Of a DNA stretch of 64,000 nucleotides, positions 50,722 to 59,942 are shown one piece after another (the stretch's first letter is position 1; every line of letters begins with the position of its first letter). A model generated the notes under the pieces. That model was not told the origin of the DNA. It worked only from the letters and a program-made list of their open reading frames with translations, and did not search any database. The DNA is taken from contig PGZC01000004.1 in assembly GCA_002839995.1 (NCBI GenBank), positions 62,001 to 126,000 on the forward strand, in the 5' to 3' direction. The translations under genes were made by a program, and so were the position numbers. This DNA is from Gammaproteobacteria bacterium HGW-Gammaproteobacteria-4. GTDB taxonomy: Bacteria > Pseudomonadota > Gammaproteobacteria > Xanthomonadales > Xanthomonadaceae.

Positions 50722-53073
50722 ATGAAATCCATTTCCCTTCAACGCGCGATACGTTTGACTCTCGGCTGTTGTGCGCTGCTAAGCGGTGGCTTGGCGAGCG
50801 CGCAGGACGGTACCGATCCCTTGCTCGACGAATTCGGCGAGGCGTTTGCGACCAATCTGCTGCTGCTGGACGTCCAGACCGTGGACCGCAAAGGCGACGA
50901 GGAAAATCTCGAACGCAACAGCGACGGACTCGGCGACAACGTGGTGATCGAGTTGCTGCGGCTGGGTGAACAGTCGGGGCGGTTTTACTACCTGCTCGAG
51001 GGCCGCGACCTGGGCCAGCGCGACCAATCGCTCGATGTGTCGGGCGGCGTGTACGGCAAACTGAAGGTCAAGGCGAGTTGGCGCGAGCAGTTCCGCAACT
51101 ATACCGACGGGGTTTCCCTAGGTACCCAGGTACGTCCCGATTTCTGGGGTGTCGCAGATACCACACAGGCTCTGCTGCAGACCGGATTTCTTCCGCTGAA
51201 CGCGAACCCCACGGCAACAGGCCAGGCGGCTTTGCTGGATCTGCTCGCGAATGCGCCAACGATTCCGCTGCAGCAGAAACGCCAGACCGGCGCGATGAGC
51301 GCAGAGCTTGCCCTGTCGCGCGCCTTGAGCATCCGCAGCGGCTTCAGTCATGAGGATCGCGATGGTCTGAAGGCAGTTTCGAGCGGAAGCTACCAAAGGT
51401 CTTCGACCGGCGCGACGGGCATTGGTGGTCTAGGCGAGAATTTCCGCCTCTATGGTCTTGAGTTTCCGATGCCGATCAACTACGAAACCTCGCGCATCAA
51501 CGTTGGCGCGGACTACCGGGTCAACCAGTGGTTCGTGGATTTCGGGTTTGACTACACGAAGTTCGACAACAACGTCGATTCGATAACCTTCGACAACCCG
51601 CTGTTGTTGCTCGGCCAGAGCGGCGTTGTCGGTGGTGCGTCGATCCGGCAGATGGATCTGGCTCCGGATTACGAAAGCGTTGCGTTTACCGTAACGACGG
51701 GGTTGCGAGAGCTGCCACTCAACAGTCGACTGACAGCAACCTACTCCTACGATTCAATCACGCAAGACGACGCCTTTCTGCCGTTCGCCGCCAATCCCGC
51801 GCTCCGCGATGATGAGGGGCGACTGGTCGCCGGCCTCCCGCTGCCGCAGACGAACCTCGATGGCGATGTGAACACGCAGTTGATCAACGTCGTCCTCAGC
51901 TCGCATCCGATACAGCCACTGTCGCTCAATGCCCGATTCAATCGCTATGACTATGACAACAATAGCGACGTGATCACCTGGGATGGCTATGCCGGCATCG
52001 GCGAAAGCGTTTGGAAGGATTTCGACGGCAGTAGCCCAGCGCAGCAGCCTTTCCGTAACCGGGTGCCGGAATATACGCGCACCCGCTCCGGCCTGGAGGC
52101 GATCTACAGTTTCTCCAGCGCCGTGCGTCTGACCGGTGAGTACCTTTACGAAGAATACGACCGCAACGCGGACCGCTATGCCGACAACAGCGAAGACAAA
52201 TACCGCGCGTCGCTTACCGTGCTTCCGGTCGATTTCGCGACGATCAAGGCCAGCGTCAGCGAAGCGCGCAGGGATATTGATGGGGGATATGCCGAAAGTC
52301 TGCAAAATGGCGTTCAGGATGAGTTCGCCGAGCTTCGAATGTTCGATCAGGCCGAGCGTAATCGCTCCCGCTTTGATATCGACGCTGACGTGGATGTCGG
52401 CAGCAATCTCTCCATCGGCATGTCGTATTCGCGCTACAAGGACAATTACGACAAGGAGTTCTACGGGCTGCAGGATTACAAAGGCGTACTGTGGTCGGTC
52501 GATGCGTCGTTGAATGTCGGCGATCGTGTCACTGCGTCGGCCTATTTCAATAAGGACAAGTTCGAATCGAATCAACGCAACCGTGGCAAATCGAATTCCG
52601 TCGGCGGCGGTGCGTTCGCCGTGCCGGAGAACGATTTCAACAGCAACCTCAACGACGAGACGCAGTCGTATGGTGCGGGGTTCGATGCGATTCTGATCCC
52701 GGATCGTCTGTCGTTGCGGGTCAGTCTGGACATCTCCGATGCGGATGGCGCGATCAATACGACCAACCCGAACTTCCTGGCCGGTACGACGACATCGGGG
52801 GCGCTGGCGCACCCGTTCCCGGATACCGAGGTAACAACCAGGAATTTCGTGGTTGCGCTCAACTACGACTGGTCGAAGAACCTGACCACGAGCCTGCGCT
52901 ATACGTATCTGAAGCAGGACATCACCGACTTCGCGGCGGATCTGACCAGCCCATATCTTGGCCTTGTGCCCGACGCCCAGGGCAACATCCAAAGCCACCA
53001 GATATTCATGGATGCGCATCCGTTCGACTACAAAGCCAACGTCTACATGGCGACATTGCGGTACCGGTTCTGA
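50722..53073 (+). CDS. mtrB: MtrB/PioB-type outer-membrane porin of the cytochrome conduit (copy 1)
   Basis: A 783-residue barrel protein with signal peptide 1-27 (ending LASA). The mature protein is made of repeated amphipathic beta hairpins with turns such as DRKGDEENLERNSDGLGDN and ends in YMATLRYRF, an aromatic C-terminus typical of BAM substrates. Length and organisation fit the MtrB/PioB family, which forms a sheath around MtrA. The CXXC motif near the N-terminus of Shewanella MtrB is absent. Cotranscribed with copy 1 of mtrA. It is clearly diverged from copy 2. Confidence 0.86.
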   Translation: MKSISLQRAIRLTLGCCALLSGGLASAQDGTDPLLDEFGEAFATNLLLLDVQTVDRKGDEENLERNSDGLGDNVVIELLRLGEQSGRFYYLLEGRDLGQRDQSLDVSGGVYGKLKVKASWREQFRNYTDGVSLGTQVRPDFWGVADTTQALLQTGFLPLNANPTATGQAALLDLLANAPTIPLQQKRQTGAMSAELALSRALSIRSGFSHEDRDGLKAVSSGSYQRSSTGATGIGGLGENFRLYGLEFPMPINYETSRINVGADYRVNQWFVDFGFDYTKFDNNVDSITFDNPLLLLGQSGVVGGASIRQMDLAPDYESVAFTVTTGLRELPLNSRLTATYSYDSITQDDAFLPFAANPALRDDEGRLVAGLPLPQTNLDGDVNTQLINVVLSSHPIQPLSLNARFNRYDYDNNSDVITWDGYAGIGESVWKDFDGSSPAQQPFRNRVPEYTRTRSGLEAIYSFSSAVRLTGEYLYEEYDRNADRYADNSEDKYRASLTVLPVDFATIKASVSEARRDIDGGYAESLQNGVQDEFAELRMFDQAERNRSRFDIDADVDVGSNLSIGMSYSRYKDNYDKEFYGLQDYKGVLWSVDASLNVGDRVTASAYFNKDKFESNQRNRGKSNSVGGGAFAVPENDFNSNLNDETQSYGAGFDAILIPDRLSLRVSLDISDADGAINTTNPNFLAGTTTSGALAHPFPDTEVTTRNFVVALNYDWSKNLTTSLRYTYLKQDITDFAADLTSPYLGLVPDAQGNIQSHQIFMDAHPFDYKANVYMATLRYRF

Positions 53074-53241
53074 TTGTCGGGCAGCTGATATGACCAAGGC
53101 GCGGGCTTGAGCGTTTGTGGACATGGCCGGGCGATTGTGTGACGCTTGCCCCTATCAATAGCTGATTCTCGCGGGTTCGGGCTCGACCGCTGCGCCAGAC
53201 GCGCCGATTTCACAAAACATTTTGTTATCAAGGAGCAACTC

Positions 53242-53586
53242 GTGAACAACAAGACATCTTTCATGATCATCGGTGTGGCGAGCCTCGCTTTGGTGGGGGC
53301 ATGTCCCGCCCATGCCGAGGTCAACGCGGCACAGGCGCAGGCGTTGATGAAGGCCAACAAGTGCGGCCGCTGCCACGCGCCCGACAAGACCAAATCCGGC
53401 CCGTCGCTGAAGAAGATCGCGCTCGAGTACAAGGACGACGCCGATGCCGAGAGCAAGATCATCACGCAAATGACTACGGGCCCGACAGTGAAGCTCAAGG
53501 ATGGTTCCGAAGAAGAACACACCATCATCAAAGAGAAGAACCCGGACAAGCTGAAGAATCTTGCGCAGTGGATTCTGTCGCACTGA
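53242..53586 (+). CDS. Small monoheme cytochrome c
   Basis: A 114-residue class I cytochrome, GTG start with AAGGAG upstream. Signal peptide is residues 1-25 (PAHA end); a lipobox-like VGAC at 18-21 makes a lipid anchor possible. One heme site, CGRCH (~residues 41-45), and a candidate Met ligand in ITQMTTG. The C-terminal NPDKLKNLAQWILSH is typical of c551/c552-like proteins. Lying between the barrel and the membrane cytochrome, it could shuttle electrons in the periplasm. Cotranscription is inferred from a 168-bp gap with no terminator. Confidence 0.85.
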   Translation: MNNKTSFMIIGVASLALVGACPAHAEVNAAQAQALMKANKCGRCHAPDKTKSGPSLKKIALEYKDDADAESKIITQMTTGPTVKLKDGSEEEHTIIKEKNPDKLKNLAQWILSH

Positions 53587-53765
53587 TCTTCCGGCAACCA
53601 ACATTGCGCGGCGGCTGGAAGGCTGCTCCGCCTGGCTTGGTTTTGCGCGACTGCGGGCACCAATGGCGCTGGTTCGAACTGCTGCGCATGCCGCAGTTCG
53701 CGCAGGGTAGCGCGCCGATACGTTGTGCGCCGAAGCTTGAAGCTGAGGCATAGGGGAGGGAGAAC

Positions 53766-55772
53766 ATGGTCATGTTGCGCAGCAGGCTGGCAGTTTGGTT
53801 TGTGGTTGCGTGGTTCGGGGTTGCTGTCGGTCTGCCGATAGGCGTCGCTGCCGCCGGGGATGAAGATGCCCACGCTGGCCTCGACAACCCGACGTGTCTC
53901 TCATGCCACGACGGCGAACATGGCGACATCGACGTTCCCGGTACGGACGATGAAACGCGCACCTTGTTGCCGGTGGAACCCGATGCGTTCGCCGAAAGCG
54001 TTCACTCCGGCATGGAGTGCATCGACTGCCATCGCGAAATTACCGATGCCGTTGCCGAACACCAAAAAGCCGAGGGCGTCGATCCGCCGGATTGCGTGAC
54101 CTGCCACACCGCGCTGCAAGAGGGCGCCGCCGGCGGTGGGATATCCGGCGACCGTGGCCGGATGAAGATCGTGGCGAACAATATCGCCTCGTACAAGGCC
54201 TCGTTCCACGCACTGCCGAACGAGGATGAGCCGGACAAGCCGAACGCTGTGTGCAACGATTGCCACAATGTGCATGCGTTCCGAGTGCCGCCGGCTGGAA
54301 CCCCCGAGCGCGACCAGTGGCGTCTTGAGATCCCCGAGTTGTGCGGCACTTGCCACGACTACCAGTTGGAGGAATATGCCGAGTCGGTGCATGGCAAGCA
54401 GGTGCTGGAGGAGCACAACACCGAGGCGGCGGTCTGTACCGACTGCCACACCTCGCACAACATCGAAGCCAGCGCCTCGGATGTCGCCAAGTTGGCGATC
54501 ACCGAGAGCTGCGGCAATTGCCACGAGGATCGCTATGCGTCCTACAAGGCGACCTACCACGGCAAGATCACCACGCTGGGTTATGACAGCACCGCCAAGT
54601 GCTTCGACTGCCACGGCAGTCACGACATCCAGCCCTCCTCGGACCCGGTTGCGCGGATGCATCGGGACAACCGGCTGGAATCGTGTCAGGAATGTCATAG
54701 CGGCCGCAAGGATGTGCAACTGGCCACCGCCGGCTTCATCAGTTTCAGCCCGCATGGCACGGCGGACGACTTTGATGCTTACCCCGAGATCTGGATCGCC
54801 GAAAAGATGATGATCGGCTTGCTGGTGGGCACGTTCGCGTTCTTCTGGCTACATACCCTGTTGTGGTTCTATCGCGAATACAAGGAGCGGCAGCAACGCA
54901 AGTCCGAGCCGCATGTGCAGATCGATGGCCTGGCAGCCGTTCCGGTCGGTCTCGAAGGCAAGCACTTCCGGCGTTTCAGCCGCACCTGGCGCATTGCGCA
55001 CATCCTGTTCGCGGTCAGTTTGATGATTCTCACCCTGACCGGCATCCCGCTGTTCTACCCCGAAGCGCCGTGGGCCAAGCCGCTCATGACCCTGCTCGGC
55101 GGGCCGCATACGGCAGGCATCATTCACCGCGTCAATGCCGTGATCTTCTCGGGCGTGTTCTTCTGGCACCTGTTCTACATGGGCATTCCGATCGTGCGCG
55201 ACTGGAAGAACTTCAGGATTTTCGGCCCGAACTCGCTGATCCCCGGGTTGCAGGATCTCAAGGACATCCTCGCGATGTTCAAGTGGTTCTTCGGCATGGG
55301 GCCGCGGCCGGTGTTCGATCGCTGGACGTACTGGGAGAAGTTCGATTACTGGGCACCGTTCTGGGGCGTCACCATCATCGGCGTCAGCGGTCTGGTGATG
55401 TGGATTCCGTACGTCGTCGCCAGGTATCTGCCGGGTTGGGTATTCAACGTCGCGCCGATCTTCCACGGCGAAGAAGCGTTCCTTGCGGTGGTGTTCCTGT
55501 TCACCGTGCACTTCTTCAACAACCACTTCCGCCCGGACAAATTCCCGCTGGATCGGGTGATGTTCACCGGCACCATGACCCTGGACGAGCTCAAACATCA
55601 GCACCCGTTGCAGTATCAGCGCTTGCTGGACTCTGGCGAATTGGAGCAGCACCTGGTTGATCCGCCGTCAGCGAAGTTTGTCGGTTTCTCGACGGTGCTG
55701 GGGTTCACCCTGATCGTGATCGGCCTGACCTTGCTGACCCTGGTCGGGATCGGGTTCTTTACCAGCCTGTAG
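53766..55772 (+). CDS. Nonaheme cytochrome c fused to a b-type membrane cytochrome
   Basis: A 668-residue fusion. Signal/anchor residues 1-30, then nine CXXCH sites at 44, 85, 110, 163, 193, 224, 249, 279 and 307, with extra His residues suiting bis-His ligation. From ~345 there are about six helices: GLLVGTFAFFWLHTLLWFY, AHILFAVSLMILTLTGIPLF, GIIHRVNAVIFSGVFFWHLF, FWGVTIIGVSGLVMWIPY, AVVFLFTVHFFNNHF and a last one near 645-665. The paired His in several helices match a diheme cytochrome b of the formate-dehydrogenase-gamma/Ni-hydrogenase b type. It would connect the quinone pool to periplasmic cytochromes, taking the place of CymA. A GGGAGGGAGA site precedes ATG 53766. Confidence 0.88.
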   Translation: MVMLRSRLAVWFVVAWFGVAVGLPIGVAAAGDEDAHAGLDNPTCLSCHDGEHGDIDVPGTDDETRTLLPVEPDAFAESVHSGMECIDCHREITDAVAEHQKAEGVDPPDCVTCHTALQEGAAGGGISGDRGRMKIVANNIASYKASFHALPNEDEPDKPNAVCNDCHNVHAFRVPPAGTPERDQWRLEIPELCGTCHDYQLEEYAESVHGKQVLEEHNTEAAVCTDCHTSHNIEASASDVAKLAITESCGNCHEDRYASYKATYHGKITTLGYDSTAKCFDCHGSHDIQPSSDPVARMHRDNRLESCQECHSGRKDVQLATAGFISFSPHGTADDFDAYPEIWIAEKMMIGLLVGTFAFFWLHTLLWFYREYKERQQRKSEPHVQIDGLAAVPVGLEGKHFRRFSRTWRIAHILFAVSLMILTLTGIPLFYPEAPWAKPLMTLLGGPHTAGIIHRVNAVIFSGVFFWHLFYMGIPIVRDWKNFRIFGPNSLIPGLQDLKDILAMFKWFFGMGPRPVFDRWTYWEKFDYWAPFWGVTIIGVSGLVMWIPYVVARYLPGWVFNVAPIFHGEEAFLAVVFLFTVHFFNNHFRPDKFPLDRVMFTGTMTLDELKHQHPLQYQRLLDSGELEQHLVDPPSAKFVGFSTVLGFTLIVIGLTLLTLVGIGFFTSL

Positions 55773-56096
55773 GGAGTAGAACCTGCTTTGGATCCTGTCA
55801 TGCCGCGGTGAGCGGCTTCGGGCAGGGGGTAACCCGCACAGGGATGTGCGGGGCCGCGAGCAGGGTGCTTTCGGCAGGCTGCCAGGGTGCGTTCTTGCGT
55901 GGTGTATGGATGCAAGTGCAGTCGGTCGCTGGCGCCTGGGGCGTCCGACCACCGCACGGAGTCCGCATGCCTGGTGATGGCCGTTTTTGCCAGCCGTCTA
56001 CGTTGTCTGGACTCGGGCGGCGCGTGGCGATGGATCGCCTGGCGCGGGGTAGCTGCAAGCTGGAGCAGGGCACGTCGAGCGGAATTTTCGGGGAAA
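55773..56096. other. Intergenic region before module 2
   Basis: No gene recognised. A CCCGCAC/GTGCGGG hairpin (55833-55852) with a six-base loop lies shortly after the c-b fusion gene and could end that transcript, though no T-run follows. Confidence 0.5.
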
Positions 56097-56137
56097 TTGA
56101 CGCGCGTCAATTAACGGCAAGATAACCAGCGGATACT
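56097..56137 (+). promoter_or_regulatory. FNR/DNR-like class II promoter of porin-cytochrome module 2
   Basis: TTGAC-GCGC-GTCAA (56097-56110) with GATACT at 56132-56137; predicted start near 56144, box centre about -40.5, identical geometry to module 1. The leader to ATG 56535 is ~391 nt and shows no coding signature apart from being open in the downstream frame. Confidence 0.72.
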
Positions 56138-56534
56138 TGCCGTCAACGGTTGGAACGGGGCTTGGTGCAAACGGTTTTCAGGTTCATCGCAGCGAGCACG
56201 GGGTCACCGATTTTCATCGCAGGAGGCTGTCGTGGGGATGATAGAACGCGTTTGGGCTGCTGCCGGTATCGCACCGGTCCAGTGCGCGGCGCCTGCCCCG
56301 CTGGCCGGGTTTGCGCTCGAGTCGCCACGTACCGATTCCCGCGGCTATTCCGGCAGCCCGTCCTGCAGCGGCGTCGCCGTCGATCTCGTATCGGGCCGGT
56401 CGCTGGCGCCTGCCGCCGCGCTGCGGACATGGCAAAGCAATCGAATGGGCCACGCGGTGTCGCCGCGTCGGCAAACCACAATGGTGAGCGCCGTGGGCGC
56501 ACACGCGAAGCAAAGCAAGCAAAGGAGAGCAACA

Positions 56535-57518
56535 ATGAAACGCTCTACACCGTTCCTCGCATTGGGTTTGTGGGTTGCGGCACTGGGGTTTTCGGCCGGC
56601 ATTCAGGCCGGCGATGCCCAGTCGCTGCCGAATTTGGGGTCTGATGGCAGTACGGATGTCGTCAGGGATTCGCTCGCTCGCGACGCCGTGTGCACCGAAT
56701 GCCACGATGAATACGACGGCCAGGCCATGTCGATCTACAGCACCCGCCACGGCGTCAAGGCGGATGAACGCGGCCCGTCCTGTCAGTCATGCCACGGCGA
56801 CAGCGATCAGCATGTGAGCAACACCGCCGACGTGTCGCCGCGTCCGTTGCCGGAGGTCGTATTCGGTGCGACCCCGCATGCGAAGAAAGCGTCCACGCCC
56901 AGTGAGCGCAATGAGGCGTGCCTGGGCTGCCATGAGAGCGGCATGCGCATGCACTGGAAGGGCAGCGTGCACGACAACGAGGACGTCACCTGCGTCAGTT
57001 GCCACAAGGTGCATGCCCAGGAAGACCCGGTCATGGCCAAGATCACCCAGCCGGAAGTCTGCCTGACCTGCCACACCAAGAAGCGTGCCGAGATGCATCG
57101 GCCGTCGGCGCACCCGATTCTGGAAGGCAAGACGGCATGCAGCGACTGCCACAGCCCGCATGGTTCCAACGGCCCAAGCCAGCTGGTTGCCGCGACGCTC
57201 AACGAAACCTGCTACACCTGCCATGCCGAGAAGCGCGGTCCGTTCCTGTGGGAGCACGAGCCGGTGCGTGAAGATTGCTCGCTCTGCCACAAGCCGCATG
57301 GCTCGGTAAACGACAACCTGCTTACCAATCGTGCGCCCTGGCTGTGTCAGCAGTGCCATTTGGCGCAGTTCCACCCGAGTACGGTATACAGCGGCACCGG
57401 CTTGCCGGGTGCCAACACCCCGTCCGGTGCGCAGCAGATGCTGGGCAAGAACTGCCTGAACTGTCACCCGCAGGTACACGGTTCCAACCATCCCTCAGGC
57501 GCGCGCAAGACTCGTTAA
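56535..57518 (+). CDS. mtrA: Decaheme c-type cytochrome, MtrA/DmsE family (copy 2)
   Basis: A 327-residue paralogue of copy 1 with the same signal peptide (MKRSTPFLALG...) and ten CXXCH sites (CTECH, CQSCH, CLGCH, CVSCH, CLTCH, CSDCH, CYTCH, CSLCH, CQQCH, CLNCH). Its heme spacing follows copy 1. The ribosome-binding region CAAAGGAGAGCAACA and the first ~40 codons are nearly identical to copy 1 at DNA level, while the middle of the protein is clearly diverged. This points to duplication followed by divergence, or gene conversion of the 5' end. The barrel gene follows after 65 bp. Confidence 0.93.
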   Translation: MKRSTPFLALGLWVAALGFSAGIQAGDAQSLPNLGSDGSTDVVRDSLARDAVCTECHDEYDGQAMSIYSTRHGVKADERGPSCQSCHGDSDQHVSNTADVSPRPLPEVVFGATPHAKKASTPSERNEACLGCHESGMRMHWKGSVHDNEDVTCVSCHKVHAQEDPVMAKITQPEVCLTCHTKKRAEMHRPSAHPILEGKTACSDCHSPHGSNGPSQLVAATLNETCYTCHAEKRGPFLWEHEPVREDCSLCHKPHGSVNDNLLTNRAPWLCQQCHLAQFHPSTVYSGTGLPGANTPSGAQQMLGKNCLNCHPQVHGSNHPSGARKTR

Positions 57519-57583
57519 GCGCATGCCGGCGCCGGGCGATGCGCCCGGCGCGTGATGCAGACACAAATCCATGGAGGTGTCTC

Positions 57584-59917
57584 ATGTACGCCACAACAAA
57601 TACGGCCCGCCAGCTCTCGCGCAAAGCCCCCGCAGGGCTCGGAGCGCAGGCGCCGCTGCAACGCGCACTACTGGCCAGCATGATTGCCGCAGCGTTGATG
57701 CTGCCGGCCATCGCGCTCGCACAGGACGATGAATCCGCTACCGATGAGCAAACCAGCAGCGAGAGCAAATCCGACGAGCTGCTCGCGCTGACCGAAACCA
57801 GGAGCATCTTCGAGTTCGGGTTCGGCTATATCAGCGACAACTCGTTCCGGTTCGGCAAATACACCGGCCTCGAGAACAAGGGCGGGTTCGGTGTCTTCAA
57901 TCTCGATTACATCAATCGCGCCAGCTACGACGCGCCTGCCCGCGATTACGTGACAGTGCGCGGCACCGACATGGGCTTGCGTTCGCGCTCCATCGAGGTT
58001 GATGCCGGCCGTCAGGGCGATTTCCGGGTGCGGGTCAGTTATGACCAGATCCCGAGCTTCAAGAGCGATTCCGCGCAGAGCATGTTCGACGGGGTCGGTA
58101 CCGACACCTTGACCCTGCCGTCGGGTTGGGTGCCATCGGCGACGACCGCCGGCATGACCCAACTGATCCCGAACCTCAAGCCGGTGGACATCAAGACCGA
58201 GCGCGAGCGCTTTGGCGTGCGCATGGACAAGATCCTGCCCGGCAACTTCGAGATCAGCACCAAGTACCGCTACGAAGAAAAGGATGGCTTGAAGTCGATT
58301 GCAGGGGTGTTCGGCAACTCTGGTGGCAACCCGCGCGCGGCGATCCTGCCCGAGCCGGTGGACTACAACGAGCACCAGTTCGATGCCGTGGTGCGTTACT
58401 CCGAGAAGAAATACCAGTTCGAGCTGGGCTACCACCTGTCGATCTTCGACAACGCAAACACCGGTCTGACCTTCCAGAACCCGTTCAGCGCGATCAATGG
58501 CTGGGTGTCTTCCACCGGTTTCCCGACCGGCTTTGGCGAAATGGCCTTGCCGCCGGACAACAAGTTCCAGCAGGGTACCGCGAAGTTTGGCTACAACTTC
58601 AGCGACACCACCCGGTTTGCCGCTGACGTGGCGATCGGCCGGATGAGCCAGAACGATACCTTCCTGGCATTCACCTTGAATCCGACCATTCTGGCCAGCA
58701 TCACCGAGCCCTTGCCGCGCAATTCGCTGCAAGGCGAAATCAACACCACGGTGATCAACCTGCGGCTGAGCTCGCGCCCGACCCGGCAATTCAACTGGGG
58801 TGCCAGCTTCCGCTACGATGATCGCGACAACAACACGCCGATCGACATCTTCAACATGATCGGTGCCGACTCGCAGTTGCAGAATCCGGCCGACATCAGC
58901 AACCGTCGCCGCCTCAACCAGCCCTACAGCTACGAGGAAACCAAGTTCGGGCTCAACGCCGGTTACCGCCTGGATGAGGGTACCCGCTTCACTGCGGTGG
59001 CCGAACATCGCGAGATCGACCGCACATTCTCCGAGCGCGCCGAAACCCGCGAAAACACCTTCACCGTATCCGCCAGCCGCGGTTTTGGCGAGCAGTTCGA
59101 CGGCAGTGTGCGCTATACCTACGCCGACCGCGGTGGTTCGCCGTACGACGGCACCGTGCCGTTGCAGTTCGGCTTCGTCGAGGGCTTCCTGGAGGAAGAG
59201 CCGGGTGGCTTCGAGTCGCCGCCGGCGCTGCGTCGCTTCACACTGGCCAGCCGCGAACGTAACCAGATCGGTGCGAACCTGTCGTATACGCCGATCAGCT
59301 GGCTTGCCCTGAGCGTGGATGGCAGCTACAGCAAGGACAACTACAACAAGAGCGAGCTCGGCTTGACCGACTCCAAGGTGCAGTCCTACACCTTTGACCT
59401 GTCGGCAACGCCGGTCGAGCAATGGACGACGTATGCCTTCTACACCTACGACAAGCTCGACAGCGACCAGAACGGCGTCAGTTTCCGCAGTGGTGCCAAC
59501 CGGCTCGCGCAGGTGACCGATCCGGGCAACTTCTGGTCGGCATTCCACAAGGACCGGATCGACACGGTGGGCGGCGGGCTGGTATTCAAGCCCGATGACC
59601 AACGTTTCCGGTTCGGTGCCGACTTCGTGTACGCCTTGTCGAAGTCCGATATCGATTTCACCGCCGGCAGCAACCTGACCACGGCACCGCTGCCCACCAA
59701 CACGGTGCGCATGACCACGATCAGTGGCTACGGCCAGTACCAGATGACTGACAAGCTGGCGGTCAAGGCAACCGTGTACTACGAGCGTTATCGCAGCAGC
59801 GACATCGCCCTGGACGGGGTGGAGGCCAACCAGTTGGCCAATGTGATCTTGCTGGGCGATCAGGCGCCGGACTTCAACGCGACGGTGGCAACGGTGTCGC
59901 TGATTTACAGCTTCTGA
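57584..59917 (+). CDS. mtrB: MtrB/PioB-type outer-membrane porin (copy 2)
   Basis: A 777-residue barrel protein with a long signal region (~46 residues, ending AIALA), preceded by GGAGGTG. The mature N-terminus has an acidic linker DDESATDEQTSSESKSDE, then ETRSIFEFGFGYISDNSFRF, the start of the strand series seen in the MtrB/PioB family, and it ends VATVSLIYSF with an aromatic residue. It shares length and family features with copy 1 but little direct sequence, so the two barrels probably hold different cytochrome or surface partners. No CXXC motif. Confidence 0.86.
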   Translation: MYATTNTARQLSRKAPAGLGAQAPLQRALLASMIAAALMLPAIALAQDDESATDEQTSSESKSDELLALTETRSIFEFGFGYISDNSFRFGKYTGLENKGGFGVFNLDYINRASYDAPARDYVTVRGTDMGLRSRSIEVDAGRQGDFRVRVSYDQIPSFKSDSAQSMFDGVGTDTLTLPSGWVPSATTAGMTQLIPNLKPVDIKTERERFGVRMDKILPGNFEISTKYRYEEKDGLKSIAGVFGNSGGNPRAAILPEPVDYNEHQFDAVVRYSEKKYQFELGYHLSIFDNANTGLTFQNPFSAINGWVSSTGFPTGFGEMALPPDNKFQQGTAKFGYNFSDTTRFAADVAIGRMSQNDTFLAFTLNPTILASITEPLPRNSLQGEINTTVINLRLSSRPTRQFNWGASFRYDDRDNNTPIDIFNMIGADSQLQNPADISNRRRLNQPYSYEETKFGLNAGYRLDEGTRFTAVAEHREIDRTFSERAETRENTFTVSASRGFGEQFDGSVRYTYADRGGSPYDGTVPLQFGFVEGFLEEEPGGFESPPALRRFTLASRERNQIGANLSYTPISWLALSVDGSYSKDNYNKSELGLTDSKVQSYTFDLSATPVEQWTTYAFYTYDKLDSDQNGVSFRSGANRLAQVTDPGNFWSAFHKDRIDTVGGGLVFKPDDQRFRFGADFVYALSKSDIDFTAGSNLTTAPLPTNTVRMTTISGYGQYQMTDKLAVKATVYYERYRSSDIALDGVEANQLANVILLGDQAPDFNATVATVSLIYSF

Positions 59918-59942
59918 TTGAAGCAGCGTTGTAGGGCCAGTG

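Noticed and set aside
55808-56125. Possible small gene between the c-b fusion and module 2
   Set aside because: No recognisable motif, no ribosome-binding site, and it runs into the FNR-type promoter.
56232-56534. N-terminal extension of the second decaheme cytochrome from an upstream GTG
   Set aside because: It would bury the signal peptide behind ~100 residues; the same secretion start is used in copy 1 with an identical ribosome-binding site.
49294-59917. DMSO reductase (dmsEFABGH) operon
   Set aside because: The DmsE/DmsF-like pair is present, but no molybdopterin reductase (dmsA) or Fe-S subunit (dmsB) gene is in the window.
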